Below are positions 11,569 through 19,859 of a stretch of DNA of 64,000 nt, piece after piece. Each line of letters opens with the position of its first letter. The stretch's first letter is position 1. Below the pieces are notes generated by a model that searched no databases, had not been told where the DNA came from, and worked only from the letters and a program-made list of their open reading frames with translations. The position numbers and the translations under genes are program-made. The stretch is from Comamonas flocculans (GTDB lineage: Bacteria > Pseudomonadota > Gammaproteobacteria > Burkholderiales > Burkholderiaceae_C). Location: the NCBI RefSeq assembly GCF_007954405.1, contig NZ_CP042344.1:1922001-1986000 (forward strand), written 5' to 3'.

Positions 11569-12057
11569 CTATTGCTTCAGCGGCGGAATGCGCAGCTTCT
11601 GCCCCGGGTAGATCTTGTCCGGGTGCGTGAGCATGGGCTTGTTGGCTTCGAAGATCACCGGGTACTTGTTGGCGTCGCCATAGAACTTCTTGGCAATCGC
11701 GCTGAGCGTGTCGCCGCGCACCACGTCGTGGTACTGCGCCTCGGGCTCGGGCGTGGTCACCACCATCTGGTTGTCCACGCTGGTGACGCTGGCCACGTTG
11801 CCGCAGCACAGCGTGACCTTTTCCTTCACCGCCTGGGTCGGGGCGGTGCCGCTCACCGTCACCTTGCCCTCGGGGCCGGCGAAGGCCACCTTCACGTCGC
11901 TCACGCCCAGGTTCTGCGTGGCGATATAGGCTTCGATCGCCTGGCCCGCGCGCTGGTCCAGATCGGCCTGGGTGGGCGCTGCCGTCTCGGCGGCGTGCGC
12001 GGCGCTGCCGCCGAAAAGCTTCTCGCCGGCTTCCTTGATGAAACTGAACAAACCCAT
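11569..12057 (-). CDS. kbp: BON and LysM domain protein (Kbp/YgaU-like)
   Basis: This 162-residue protein has a BON domain (residues about 35-100, with VSDVKVAFAGPEGKVTVSG) and a C-terminal LysM domain (about 108-158, YHDVVRGDTLSAIAKKFYG through PGQKLRIP). The same two-domain order and length are found in E. coli Kbp (YgaU), a potassium-sensing protein. The MGLFSFIKEAGEKLFG start is also family-typical. No signal peptide is visible, which agrees with a cytosolic role rather than cell-wall binding. It is transcribed alone, convergent with the YgjP gene and divergent from coaX. Potassium binding is inferred from E. coli. Confidence 0.88.
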   Translation of the reverse strand: MGLFSFIKEAGEKLFGGSAAHAAETAAPTQADLDQRAGQAIEAYIATQNLGVSDVKVAFAGPEGKVTVSGTAPTQAVKEKVTLCCGNVASVTSVDNQMVVTTPEPEAQYHDVVRGDTLSAIAKKFYGDANKYPVIFEANKPMLTHPDKIYPGQKLRIPPLKQ

Positions 12058-12211
12058 GTGCTACCTCCTGTCGTTGCTACCTGTTCAATATAACCCTCGT
12101 GCACGCCGCGCTCGCCCCGAGCGGCGGCGGCCGGACGATGATTGACATTTGTCCTCTGCAATCGGCGCTCCCGGTGTGCGCCGGGCACCGGCCTTGCCAT
12201 AATCCGCGCCC

Positions 12212-12976
12212 ATGGGCTTTCTCGCGATCGACGTGGGCAACACGCGTCTGAAATGGGCACTCTACGACGCCCCCCGTCCGGGGGCGACGGCCCAGGCGCA
12301 TGGGGTGGAATTCCTCGACCATGTGCAGCGCCTGGCCGACGGCGCCTGGTCGCAGCTGCCCGAACCCACTTCCATGCTCGGCTGCGTGGTCGCGGGCGAT
12401 GCGGTCAAGCGCCTGATCGAAGAACAGATGGACGCCTGGGAACTCACGCCGCACTGGGTCGTGCCCGGCGCCGAAGAAGCCGGCCTCGTCAACGGCTACG
12501 AGCGCCCCGAGCGCCTGGGTGCGGACCGCTGGGTGGCCATGGTCGGCGCGCGCCACCACATGCTGGCGCAGGGGGCGCCGCGCCCCATCGTCCTGGTCAT
12601 GGTGGGCACCGCGGTCACGGTGGAAGCCATCGACGCCGAGGGGCGTTTTCTCGGCGGGCTGATCCTGCCCGGCCACGGCATCATGCTGCGCGCGCTGGAA
12701 AGCGGCACCGCCGGCCTGAGCGTGCCCACGGGCGAGGTGCAGCTCTTTCCCACCAACACCAGCGACGCGCTGACCAGCGGCGGCACCTACGCCATCGCCG
12801 GCGCGGTCGAGCGCATGTGGCAGCACTTGCGCGCGCATACCGGTCAGGAGCCGGCCTGCCTCATGACCGGCGGCGCGGGCTGGAAGATGATGCCCAGCAT
12901 GACGCGGCCCTTCGAGCTCGTCGAGAACCTCATCTTCGACGGCCTGCTGGAGATCGCCGCCCGGCGCTTTGCTTGA
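12212..12976 (+). CDS. coaX: Type III pantothenate kinase
   Basis: This 254-residue CoaX protein phosphorylates pantothenate in the first step of coenzyme A synthesis. The phosphate-binding DVGNTRLKW lies at residues 6-14, followed by [15 protein letters not shown], the catalytic region [11 protein letters not shown] and the glycine-rich [17 protein letters not shown], all in the order seen in the acetate/sugar-kinase-like (ASKHA) CoaX family. In many relatives coaX follows birA, which is not here. It lies divergently from the BON-LysM gene. TTGACA at 12139-12144 is a good -35 hexamer but I find no matching -10, so I do not call a promoter. Confidence 0.93.
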   Translation: MGFLAIDVGNTRLKWALYDAPRPGATAQAHGVEFLDHVQRLADGAWSQLPEPTSMLGCVVAGDAVKRLIEEQMDAWELTPHWVVPGAEEAGLVNGYERPERLGADRWVAMVGARHHMLAQGAPRPIVLVMVGTAVTVEAIDAEGRFLGGLILPGHGIMLRALESGTAGLSVPTGEVQLFPTNTSDALTSGGTYAIAGAVERMWQHLRAHTGQEPACLMTGGAGWKMMPSMTRPFELVENLIFDGLLEIAARRFA

Positions 12977-12984
12977 GGTTGTTC

Positions 12985-13009
12985 TCCTTCCCCCGGCGGG
13001 GGAAGGAGC
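12985..13009. repeat. Solo palindrome of the GC-rich repeat family
   Basis: A perfect 25-bp palindrome built on CTCCTTCCCCC and GGGGGAAGGAG around a GGC centre lies after coaX. It equals the tip of a right arm of the composite repeat; a diverged fragment (gtgagggcagggcgc) follows at about 13025-13039. It could also act as an RNA hairpin behind coaX, though no T run follows. Confidence 0.65.
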
Positions 13010-13093
13010 GGATGCGTCCAGGGCGTGAGGGCAGGGCGCTGACTGGTGCAATGGGATAATTCCCAGCCTCCCAACGCGCTTGTCTCCTTCCCC

Positions 13094-14155
13094 ATGATTC
13101 TCGTTACCGGCGGCGCCGGCTTCATCGGCGCCAATTTCGTGCTCGACTGGCTGGCGCAGCCAGGCAGCGAGGGCGTGGTCAACCTCGACAAGCTCACCTA
13201 CGCGGGCAACCGGCACAACCTGGCCAGCCTCGCGGACGACGCGCGCCACGTCTTTGTGCAGGGCGACGTCCTGGATCGCGCCCTGCTCGATCGCCTGCTG
13301 GCCGAACACCAGCCGCGCGCCATCGTGCACTTCGCGGCCGAAAGCCATGTGGACCGCTCCATCCACGGCCCCGAGGATTTCATCCAGACCAACGTCGTCG
13401 GGACTTTCAGGCTTTTGGAGGCCGCACGCCAATACTGGAGCGCGCTGCCAGCCATGCAAAAGGAAGCGTTTCGCTTCCTGCACGTGTCCACCGACGAGGT
13501 CTACGGCACGCTCTCGCCCACCGACCCGGCCTTCAGCGAAACCACCCATGTCGCGCCCAACAGCCCCTACTCGGCCAGCAAGGCCGCGAGCGACCACCTG
13601 GTGCGCGCCTGGCACCACACCTGGGGCCTGCCGGTCTTGACGACGAACTGCAGCAACAACTACGGCCCGCTGCAGTTTCCTGAAAAGCTCATCCCGCTGG
13701 TCATCCTCAACGCCCTGGCGGGCAAGCCCCTGCCGATCTACGGCGACGGCCTGCAGGTGCGCGACTGGCTCTACGTCAGCGACCACTGCGCCGCCATCCG
13801 CCGCGTGCTGCAAGCCGGGCGCCCCGGCGAGATCTACAACATCGGCGGGCACAACGAAAAGACCAACATCGCCATCGTGCGCAGCATCTGCGCGCTGCTG
13901 GACGAGCAGCGCCCGCGTGCCGATGGCGTGGGCTACGCCAGCCAGATCACCCACGTCACCGACCGCCCCGGCCACGACCGCCGCTACGCCATCGACGCCG
14001 GCAAGATCGCGCGCGAGCTGGACTGGACCCCCGCCGAAACCTTTGACACCGGCATCCGCAAGACCGTGCAGTGGTACCTCGACCACCCCGAATGGATCGC
14101 GCAGGTGCAAAGCGGCGCCTACCGCGAGTGGGTGGCCAAACACTATGCGGGTTGA
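13094..14155 (+). CDS. rfbB: dTDP-glucose 4,6-dehydratase
   Basis: This 353-residue short-chain dehydrogenase-fold enzyme performs the second step of dTDP-L-rhamnose synthesis, turning dTDP-glucose into dTDP-4-keto-6-deoxyglucose with bound NAD+. The Rossmann motif TGGAGFIG lies at residues 5-12, the catalytic Asp134-Glu135 pair is in HVSTDEVYG, and the YxxxK motif is [11 protein letters not shown] (Tyr159, Lys163). [17 protein letters not shown] and [15 protein letters not shown] are RmlB signatures. I chose the ATG at 13094 since it places [12 protein letters not shown] at the N-terminus; the frame extends 16 codons upstream without a family match. It is the first of four rhamnose genes in the order B-D-(toxin-antitoxin)-A-C. 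Confidence 0.97.
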   Translation: MILVTGGAGFIGANFVLDWLAQPGSEGVVNLDKLTYAGNRHNLASLADDARHVFVQGDVLDRALLDRLLAEHQPRAIVHFAAESHVDRSIHGPEDFIQTNVVGTFRLLEAARQYWSALPAMQKEAFRFLHVSTDEVYGTLSPTDPAFSETTHVAPNSPYSASKAASDHLVRAWHHTWGLPVLTTNCSNNYGPLQFPEKLIPLVILNALAGKPLPIYGDGLQVRDWLYVSDHCAAIRRVLQAGRPGEIYNIGGHNEKTNIAIVRSICALLDEQRPRADGVGYASQITHVTDRPGHDRRYAIDAGKIARELDWTPAETFDTGIRKTVQWYLDHPEWIAQVQSGAYREWVAKHYAG

Positions 14156-14173
14156 AGGGGCGCCATTTCATGC

Positions 14174-14322
14174 TCCCTCCCCCTCTGAGGGAGGTCAGGC
14201 TCATGCTCCCTCCCCCTCTGGGGGAGGGCAGGGGTGGGGGCCAGCGGCCGCACGGAAAACACGCATTGGCGCATGCGCGCGCCGCCCCCGTCCCTGCCTT
14301 CCCCCAGCGGGGGAAGAGGCCA
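14174..14322. repeat. Composite repeat between rfbB and rfbD, with a partial duplicate
   Basis: A truncated left arm (ctccctccccctctgagggag, about 14173-14193) is followed by a full left arm (14207-14241) and a right arm (cccccgtccctgccttccccc, then agcgggggaag; about 14285-14316). The 180-base gap has no gene. Confidence 0.75.
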
Positions 14323-14335
14323 GATCCGCACGCCC

Positions 14336-15226
14336 ATGAACATCCTGCTCTTCGGCCGCAACGGCCAGCTCGGCTGGGAGCTGCAACGCAGCCTGGCGCC
14401 GTTGGGCCGGGTCGCTGCGCTGAGCCACGATAGCACGGACTACTGCGGCGACTTTGCCCGGCCGGACGCCGTCGCGGCCACCGTGCGCGCCCTGCGCCCT
14501 GGGCTCATCGTCAACGCCGCCGCCCACACCGCCGTGGATTTGGCCGAGAGCGAGCCCGAGCGCGCCCGCCTGCTCAACGCCACCGCCCCCGGCGTGCTCG
14601 CCAAGGAAGCCGCGCGCCTGGGTGCCTGGCTGGTGCACTACAGCAGCGACTACGTCTTCGACGGCAGCGGCACGCGGCCTTGGCTGGAGGCCGACGCGCC
14701 CGCGCCGCTCTGCGTCTATGGCGCGACCAAATGGGAGGGCGAGCAGCTGATCCAGCAGTCGGGCTGCCGCCACCTGATCCTGCGCACCAGCTGGGTCTAT
14801 GGCGCGCGCGGCGGCAACTTCGCCAGGACCATGCTGCGCCTGGCCCGCGAGCGCGAGCGTCTCACCGTCATCGACGACCAGTGGGGCGCGCCCACCGGCG
14901 CCGAACTGCTGGCCGACGTCACCGCCCACGCCGTGCGCCACCTGCAAACCCACCCCGAGCATGGCGGCCTGTACCACTGCGTGGCCGGCGGCGAGACCAA
15001 CTGGTTTTCATACGCAAAATACGTGATTTCGCAAGCCAGGCAAGCGCAACCAGCTATTCAAATCAAAGCAAACGAGGTCGCCCCCGTGCCCACCAGCGCC
15101 TATCCCACGCCGGCGCGGCGTCCGTCCAACTCGCGGCTCGATACCGCCAAGCTGCGCACCACCTTCGGCTTGACTCTGCCGCCCTGGGAGCAGGGCGTGG
15201 CGCGCATGTTGGCCGAGATCCTATAA
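14336..15226 (+). CDS. rfbD: dTDP-4-dehydrorhamnose reductase
   Basis: This 296-residue RmlD-family reductase performs the last step of dTDP-L-rhamnose synthesis, using NAD(P)H to reduce dTDP-4-keto-rhamnose. The cofactor motif is FGRNGQLGWE at residues 5-14; YSSDYVFDGSG and YGATKWEGEQ contain the catalytic Tyr-x-x-x-Lys, and LRTSWVYGARGGNFARTM and SAYPTPARRPSNSRLDT are RmlD landmarks. The start at 14336 lies just behind the repeat; the frame is open through the repeat but that stretch has no homology. A local AT-rich patch at about 15003-15070 (encoding YAKYVISQARQA) departs from the gene's usual codon choice. The stop codon overlaps the -10 element of the following toxin-antitoxin operon. 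Confidence 0.96.
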   Translation: MNILLFGRNGQLGWELQRSLAPLGRVAALSHDSTDYCGDFARPDAVAATVRALRPGLIVNAAAHTAVDLAESEPERARLLNATAPGVLAKEAARLGAWLVHYSSDYVFDGSGTRPWLEADAPAPLCVYGATKWEGEQLIQQSGCRHLILRTSWVYGARGGNFARTMLRLARERERLTVIDDQWGAPTGAELLADVTAHAVRHLQTHPEHGGLYHCVAGGETNWFSYAKYVISQARQAQPAIQIKANEVAPVPTSAYPTPARRPSNSRLDTAKLRTTFGLTLPPWEQGVARMLAEIL

Positions 15227-15244
15227 TCCCTTACTCATAAGTAA
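15222..15244 (+). promoter_or_regulatory. Promoter -10 and operator palindrome of the AbrB/PIN operon
   Basis: A perfect TATAAT lies at 15222-15227, across the rfbD stop codon. Four bases later comes the palindrome TTACT-CATA-AGTAA (15231-15244), which runs into the ribosome-binding site TAAGGA. No good -35 is seen. The position suits autorepression by the AbrB-type antitoxin, which is an inference from how such operons are generally controlled. Confidence 0.6.
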
Positions 15245-15253
15245 GGAATCGCC

Positions 15254-15493
15254 ATGACCGCCGCGACGCTCACTTCCAAAGGCCAGATCACCATTCCCGC
15301 GAGCGTGCGCGAAGCTCTGCAGGTCACGACCGGCGATCGCGTGGAATTCGTCCTCGTGGCCCCCGGGCGCTACGAATTCGTTGCCGCCCACCGCGATGTG
15401 AGTGAGCTCAAGGGCTTGTTCGGGCCCGTGCGCAAGCCGGTATCGATCGAAGAAATGAATGCCGCCATCGCCCGGCGCGGGGCAGCTTCGTGA
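15254..15493 (+). CDS. AbrB/MazE-type antitoxin
   Basis: This 79-residue protein has a swapped-hairpin AbrB DNA-binding domain: [19 protein letters not shown] at residues 4-22 and [13 protein letters not shown] after it. The C-terminal part ([20 protein letters not shown]) would wrap around the toxin. It forms a bicistronic unit with the PIN-domain gene, whose GTG start overlaps its last codons by 4 bp. It should neutralise the PIN toxin and repress its own promoter through the palindrome at 15231-15244. Family assignment is clear; the specific pairing is from adjacency. Confidence 0.9.
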   Translation: MTAATLTSKGQITIPASVREALQVTTGDRVEFVLVAPGRYEFVAAHRDVSELKGLFGPVRKPVSIEEMNAAIARRGAAS

Positions 15494-15885
15494 TCGGCCT
15501 CGATACCAACGTCCTGGTGCGCTACATCATGCAGGACGATGCGGCGCAGTCCGCCAAGGCCACCGCGCTGATCGAGTCGCTGGACAGCGCCAATCCAGGT
15601 TTTGTCGGCATGGTCGTGATCGCCGAGCTGTACTGGGTGCTGAGCTCTTGCTACGCGCTCGGGGCCGGGCAGTTCCAGCAGGCACTGCAACTGCTGGTGC
15701 AATCGCGCCAGATCGTTGTCGAGAATGCCGACACGGTGCTGCGGGCGCTGCGCGCCTTCGCCGGCGGCAAGGCAGACTTTCCGGACTGCCTGATTGCTTG
15801 CGCCGCCGCATCGGCGGGCTGTGCGCGCACCGTGAGCTTCGACGTAAAGGCCACGCGCCATGCCGGCATGAGCCTGCTTGCCTGA
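15490..15885 (+). CDS. vapC: PIN-domain ribonuclease toxin (VapC-like)
   Basis: This 131-residue PIN-domain protein starts at a GTG (GTGA overlap with the antitoxin). Acidic metal-binding residues are in place: Asp5 in [11 protein letters not shown], the glutamate in VIAELYWVL, and the aspartates in [10 protein letters not shown] and TVSFDVKA. Such toxins cleave RNA, usually initiator tRNA or other structured RNAs, when the labile antitoxin is lost. The pair lies between rfbD and rfbA, splitting the rhamnose operon, and has its own -10 element. The target RNA is unknown. Confidence 0.9.
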   Translation: MIGLDTNVLVRYIMQDDAAQSAKATALIESLDSANPGFVGMVVIAELYWVLSSCYALGAGQFQQALQLLVQSRQIVVENADTVLRALRAFAGGKADFPDCLIACAAASAGCARTVSFDVKATRHAGMSLLA

Positions 15886-15935
15886 CCGCACCGCATTGGC
15901 CCGCCCGGCACCTGCTTCCTTCTTCCCTCACGCCC

Positions 15936-16847
15936 ATGACTTCACCACGCAAAGGCATCATCCTCGCCGGCGGCTCCGGCACCCGCCTGCACCCGGCGAC
16001 GCTGGCCATCAGCAAGCAGCTGCTGCCGGTGTACGACAAGCCCATGATCTACTACCCGCTCAGCACCCTGATGCTCGCGGGCATCCGCGAGATCCTCATC
16101 ATCAGCACCCCCCAGGACACGCCGCGCTTCGCGCAACTGCTGGGCGACGGCAGCCAGTGGGGGCTGTCGCTGCACTACGCCGTGCAGGAAAGCCCGGACG
16201 GGCTGGCGCAGGCCTTCCTGATCGGCGAGGCCTTCCTGGCGGGCGCGCCGAGCACCCTGGTGCTGGGCGACAACATCTTCCACGGCCACGACCTGCAGCC
16301 GCTGCTCACGCGCGCCGCCGCGTCGGCGCAAGGCGCGACCGTCTTTGCCTACCACGTGCAAGACCCCGAGCGCTACGGCGTGGCCGAGTTCGACGCCGCC
16401 GGCCGCGTGCTCTCGATCGAGGAAAAACCCGCGGCGCCCAAATCCAACTACGCCGTCACCGGCCTGTACTTCTACGACGCGCAGGTCGTTGACCTGGCCA
16501 AAAGCCTCAAGCCCTCGGCGCGCGGCGAACTGGAAATCACCGACCTCAACCGCCTCTACCTCGACCAGGGGCAACTGAGCGTGCAGCCCATGGGCCGCGG
16601 CTACGCCTGGCTTGATACCGGCACGCACGAAAGCCTGCTCGAAGCCAGCCAGTTCATCGCCACCATCGAACGCCGCCAGGGTCTGAAGGTCGCCTGCCCC
16701 GAGGAAATCGCCTGGCGCCAGCGCTGGATCGACTCGGCCCAGCTTGAAGCACTGGCCCAGCCACTGCTCAAGAACGGCTATGGGCAGTATCTGCGTGGGC
16801 TGTATGGCGCATCGGCTCCCTCCCCCGCTGGAGGAGGGCAGGGGTAG
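15936..16847 (+). CDS. rfbA: Glucose-1-phosphate thymidylyltransferase with repeat-encoded C-terminus
   Basis: This 303-residue nucleotidyltransferase makes dTDP-glucose from dTTP and glucose-1-phosphate, the first step of the rhamnose pathway. The signature [14 protein letters not shown] lies near residue 8, followed by [20 protein letters not shown], the [10 protein letters not shown] block with the metal-binding aspartate, [21 protein letters not shown] and [15 protein letters not shown]. The start at 15936 gives the standard N-terminus. The body ends in family style ([12 protein letters not shown]), but the last residues, [10 protein letters not shown], and the TAG stop are encoded by the GC-rich repeat that begins at about 16816, so the native end has been replaced. 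Confidence 0.96.
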   Translation: MTSPRKGIILAGGSGTRLHPATLAISKQLLPVYDKPMIYYPLSTLMLAGIREILIISTPQDTPRFAQLLGDGSQWGLSLHYAVQESPDGLAQAFLIGEAFLAGAPSTLVLGDNIFHGHDLQPLLTRAAASAQGATVFAYHVQDPERYGVAEFDAAGRVLSIEEKPAAPKSNYAVTGLYFYDAQVVDLAKSLKPSARGELEITDLNRLYLDQGQLSVQPMGRGYAWLDTGTHESLLEASQFIATIERRQGLKVACPEEIAWRQRWIDSAQLEALAQPLLKNGYGQYLRGLYGASAPSPAGGGQG

Positions 16848-16930
16848 GGGCCAGCGGCGCCGGCTCAAGCGGGCGGTTGTTGTCCTGCCTGATGCCCCCA
16901 TCCCCACCTTCCCCCAAAGGGGGAAGGAGT
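16816..16930. repeat. Composite repeat overlapping the end of rfbA
   Basis: The left arm (ctccctcccccgctggaggag, ggcaggggtaggggcc) lies inside the rfbA reading frame and carries its TAG stop; the right arm (gcccccatccccaccttcccc, caaagggggaaggag) ends at about 16930, just before rfbC. Confidence 0.8.
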
Positions 16931-16955
16931 CAAAGTCCAGCATCGTGAAAGCCTC

Positions 16956-17540
16956 ATGCAAGCCACCCCCACCGCCATTCCCGACGTCCTCCTGATCGAA
17001 CCGCGCATCTTCGGCGACGCGCGCGGCTTCTTTTTTGAAAGCTTCAACCAGCAGGCCTTCAACGAGGCTACCGGAACCGACTTCCAGTTCGTGCAGGACA
17101 ACCACAGCCGCTCGGCCCGCGGCGTGCTGCGCGGCCTGCACTACCAGATGCCGCCGCACGCGCAAGGCAAGCTGGTGCGCGTCGCGCGCGGGCGCGTATG
17201 GGACGTGGCCGTCGACATCCGCCGCGGCTCGCCCACCTTCGGGCAGTGGGTGGGCGTGGAGCTGTCCGAAGACAACCAGCACCAGCTCTGGATCCCCCCG
17301 GGCCTGGCGCACGGCTTCGTGGTGCTCAGCGAGAGCGCCGATTTCCTCTACAAGACCACTGCCTACTACGCGCCGCAGGCCGAGCGCTGCATCCTCTGGA
17401 ACGACGCGCGCCTCGCCATCGCCTGGCCCGACGTGGGCAGTGCGCCACAGCTCTCCCCCAAGGACGCGCAGGGCCAGCCTTTCGCCCAGGCCGAGCTCCC
17501 TGCGTTCACTCCCTCCCCCTGTGGGGGAGGGCAGGGGTAG
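16956..17540 (+). CDS. rfbC: dTDP-4-dehydrorhamnose 3,5-epimerase with repeat-encoded C-terminus
   Basis: This 194-residue cupin-fold epimerase converts dTDP-4-keto-6-deoxyglucose to the rhamnose form. Family landmarks are EPRIFGDARGFFFESFN, FVQDNHSRSARGVLRGLHYQ with the catalytic His, KLVRVARGRVWDVAVDIR, and PPGLAHGFVVLS followed by FLYKTTAYYAP with the catalytic Tyr. The body would end near SPKDAQGQPFAQAELP; the last residues (PSPCGGGQG) and the TAG stop come from another copy of the GC-rich repeat, just as in rfbA. It is the last gene of the rhamnose set and lies convergent with the next gene. Confidence 0.96.
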   Translation: MQATPTAIPDVLLIEPRIFGDARGFFFESFNQQAFNEATGTDFQFVQDNHSRSARGVLRGLHYQMPPHAQGKLVRVARGRVWDVAVDIRRGSPTFGQWVGVELSEDNQHQLWIPPGLAHGFVVLSESADFLYKTTAYYAPQAERCILWNDARLAIAWPDVGSAPQLSPKDAQGQPFAQAELPAFTPSPCGGGQG

Positions 17541-17625
17541 GGGCCAGCGGCGCTCGCACCCAGGTCCCGCTTTCTCGCTGCCCCGCAGACCTCCACCCCG
17601 CCTTCGCCCAAAGAGGGAAGGAGCA
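17509..17625. repeat. Composite repeat overlapping the end of rfbC
   Basis: The left arm (ccctccccctgtgggggag, ggcaggggtaggggcc; 17511-17545) supplies the rfbC stop; a diverged right arm (cctccaccccgccttcgccca, agagggaaggagc) ends at about 17624, two bases before the stop codon of the convergent gene. Confidence 0.75.
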
Positions 17626-17627
17626 AG

Positions 17628-19481
17628 TCACTGCAACACCTCCTGCATCGCCCGATAAAGCGGCGCCGAGCCAAACTGCGCATTCTGCGGATCAAAGGAA
17701 AACGCGTTGTGCGCGCGCTCCACCCGCTGCCCCTGCCACGTTGGCTCCAGGAAGAACGAAAGAAACTTCGCCCCCCGGCGCGCGTGCAGTGCCAGCGTCT
17801 GCCTGAGCTCTGCCGCATCCATCGCCCTGAGCGGATGAAACTCGGTAATGCCGTACGCATGCTGGCCGCTGCTGCCCAGCCACTTGGCCAGGTCGGCGTC
17901 ATGCGTCGCGTTGCCGTACAGGCTCACGCCCAGGCGCAGATCGCCCTGCGTGCGCAGCGTGTTGCCCACGGCGAACTTGTTCTCGTCCCAGCCGGGGTTG
18001 ACCTGCGGCAGGATCTGGTGCGTGTAGCGCGGCGTCTGCTTCAGGCACGAATCGGCCACCACCCCGTCGAAATATTGCAGATAGCGCGCCACCTGCAAGC
18101 GGCGAAATGCCAGCCAGTGCGGCGCCAGCGGGTTGTAGTAGTACGACTGCAATTGCGCGGGCATGTCCACGTGCGCCTGCATACCTTCGGGCGCTGCCAC
18201 TGGCCCGGGCAGGGGCTGCATGGACTGCGGTTGCGGCTGCGGGGTCTGCTGGCGCTCGTCCATGATCGCGATCTCGCGCTCGCCCAGCGGCACCAGGCGG
18301 CCCGGCGCCAGCTCCAGCATCGCGCCGATGCGATACAGCCCCGCGGGCAGCGCGCGAAAGTCCATGTCCAGCCGCCACCCCACGTCGGCGGTACCGAATT
18401 CGGGTCTGGCCTGCAGCACGTCCTGGCGGCCCTGGTTGACCTTCACGCGGCCGATCAGGCCGCCATTGCGGTACACCTGCACCCACAGGTTCGTGCGCCC
18501 GGGCACCCAGGCCCAGCCCGAGATCGGCAAAATGCCGTGCGCCCACGAATCCATGTGCTCCGTGTAGCGCGCAAGCGGCTCGCTGCGAATGTCGCGCGAC
18601 GGCGGCAGCACCTCGTCAAAGCTGGCGTAGTTCGCGCCCACCGCTGCATTCAGTCGCGCCAGGTCGCCAAACTGCGCCTTCAGATACGCCCGAAACCCGC
18701 TCACCGACACCTCGCTGTAGTCGCTCACGCGGTAAGGCAGTTCAAAGCCCATGCCGGTCTCGAAGTGCGCAAACATCTGCTGCAACTCGCCCAGCAGCGT
18801 CACCCCGCGGATCTTCGCAAGGTCGCTCTCGGGCAGCTCGCACAGCGCGCCAAGCAAGGCCCGTGCCGCCTGCACGCGTCGCTGCGTGATCGTGTTGTCC
18901 GTGCGCGCCACGCTCCAGGGGTAGAGCGCGTCGCCGTGGTAGCTGTCCACCGGCAACGGCCCGTCGCGCGTCTGCGCCAGGTTGGCTGCATCGCGCGCCA
19001 GCACAGGCTCTATCGGTGCATGCGCTGAAAAATGCGTGGCAAAAAGATACAGGATCAGCGGCCGCGCGCTCTCGTGCACCGTCCGCGCCACGCGCTGCAC
19101 GCGCTCCTCGTCGATCACCCAGTCGCTCCCCTGTGCCTTGAACAGTTGCAGCAGCGGCACCGGCAGCGTGTAGCCCAGCGGGTAGCCCTCGCCCTCGGGC
19201 GGCGCGGCGGGCTGCAGTTGCTTGAGCGTCGCCTCCACCAACGCTGCCGCCGAGCCCTTGTCGCCCGTGCAGGCTTTTTGCAAACTGCCCTGGCCCGCCG
19301 CCTCGTCGGGCGTGGCGATGCAGGTATCCACCACCCCCACCATCGGCGCCAGCAGCATCGCGCCGCGCGCGCCCTCGCCCACCAGCGGGCGCAGATCCAG
19401 TCGCAGCCCCAGAAGCACCAGCATCAGGATAGCGAACAGCACCAGCAAAACGCGGGGCAGGCTGTGGCGGGGCAGCGGCAT
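17628..19481 (-). CDS. Exported or membrane-anchored glycosidase-like protein of unknown function
   Basis: This 617-residue protein begins MPLPRHSLPRVLLVLFAIL, a signal peptide or signal anchor, and should act in the periplasm. The central region (FRAYLKAQFGDLARLNAAVG, then YASFDEVLPPSR) resembles the part of GH42-like and related clan-A beta-glycosidases where a short helix-rich stretch precedes the active site, and the end (FLSFFLEPTWQG) resembles a TIM-barrel strand with a glutamate. A beta-rich segment (SGWAWVPGRTNLWVQVYRNG) sits in the middle. I found no complete set of glycosidase motifs, so catalysis is unproven. The ATG at 19481 places the hydrophobic segment at the N-terminus; the frame stays open to 19619. 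It faces rfbC, and a role in trimming or sensing surface polysaccharide is only a guess. Confidence 0.7.
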   Translation of the reverse strand: MPLPRHSLPRVLLVLFAILMLVLLGLRLDLRPLVGEGARGAMLLAPMVGVVDTCIATPDEAAGQGSLQKACTGDKGSAAALVEATLKQLQPAAPPEGEGYPLGYTLPVPLLQLFKAQGSDWVIDEERVQRVARTVHESARPLILYLFATHFSAHAPIEPVLARDAANLAQTRDGPLPVDSYHGDALYPWSVARTDNTITQRRVQAARALLGALCELPESDLAKIRGVTLLGELQQMFAHFETGMGFELPYRVSDYSEVSVSGFRAYLKAQFGDLARLNAAVGANYASFDEVLPPSRDIRSEPLARYTEHMDSWAHGILPISGWAWVPGRTNLWVQVYRNGGLIGRVKVNQGRQDVLQARPEFGTADVGWRLDMDFRALPAGLYRIGAMLELAPGRLVPLGEREIAIMDERQQTPQPQPQSMQPLPGPVAAPEGMQAHVDMPAQLQSYYYNPLAPHWLAFRRLQVARYLQYFDGVVADSCLKQTPRYTHQILPQVNPGWDENKFAVGNTLRTQGDLRLGVSLYGNATHDADLAKWLGSSGQHAYGITEFHPLRAMDAAELRQTLALHARRGAKFLSFFLEPTWQGQRVERAHNAFSFDPQNAQFGSAPLYRAMQEVLQ

Positions 19482-19564
19482 GGCGAGGGGTGAGTAAAGC
19501 GAACGCGCAAGTATCGGGCATGGCGCCTTGCTCCTTGTGCCAGGATGGCCGGCGTCGTACCCAT

Positions 19565-19756
19565 TCACTGGACTGGCTGCAAATCCGCCTCCTGCACCAT
19601 GCGCACCTGACGGGCGCAAGCGATGTCCTGCGTCTTTGCCTTCGCGCGCACTGCAGCCATCAGGGCGGCAGGCAGGCGCACGTTCAGCGTGGCTTCATTC
19701 CTTGCCACCTCGGATCGCATGGGTTTGAATTGATGGCTTGCCTCCGTCGCGTGCAT
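19565..19756 (-). CDS. Possible orphan ribbon-helix-helix protein
   Basis: This 63-residue frame contains EATLNVRLPAALMAAVRAKA, a pattern like the beta strand and first helix of ribbon-helix-helix antitoxins and repressors. No toxin gene is next to it and no clear ribosome-binding site precedes the ATG, so it could be a relic of a toxin-antitoxin pair. It occupies part of the 378-base gap between the glycosidase-like gene and gspE. The rest of that gap holds only a single arm of the 906-1066 repeat family (19793-19807). Confidence 0.4.
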   Translation of the reverse strand: MHATEASHQFKPMRSEVARNEATLNVRLPAALMAAVRAKAKTQDIACARQVRMVQEADLQPVQ

Positions 19757-19859
19757 GTAGCGGGCCCTGAGGGCCTGGCCCGAGCACGGGGCTTTTTCAG
19801 CCTTGCCTTAAACTCCTGAGCCTTCGCGCCCGTGCACGCGCTGCGCCCCCCGGCTGCCC

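Noticed and set aside
12139..12167. TTGACA upstream of coaX as a promoter
   Set aside because: A perfect -35 hexamer, but no acceptable -10 at 16-18 bp on the same strand.
15222..15885. Toxin-antitoxin genes as part of an integrated plasmid or phage
   Set aside because: No integrase, attachment repeat or phage/plasmid gene lies on either side; it is a simple two-gene module.
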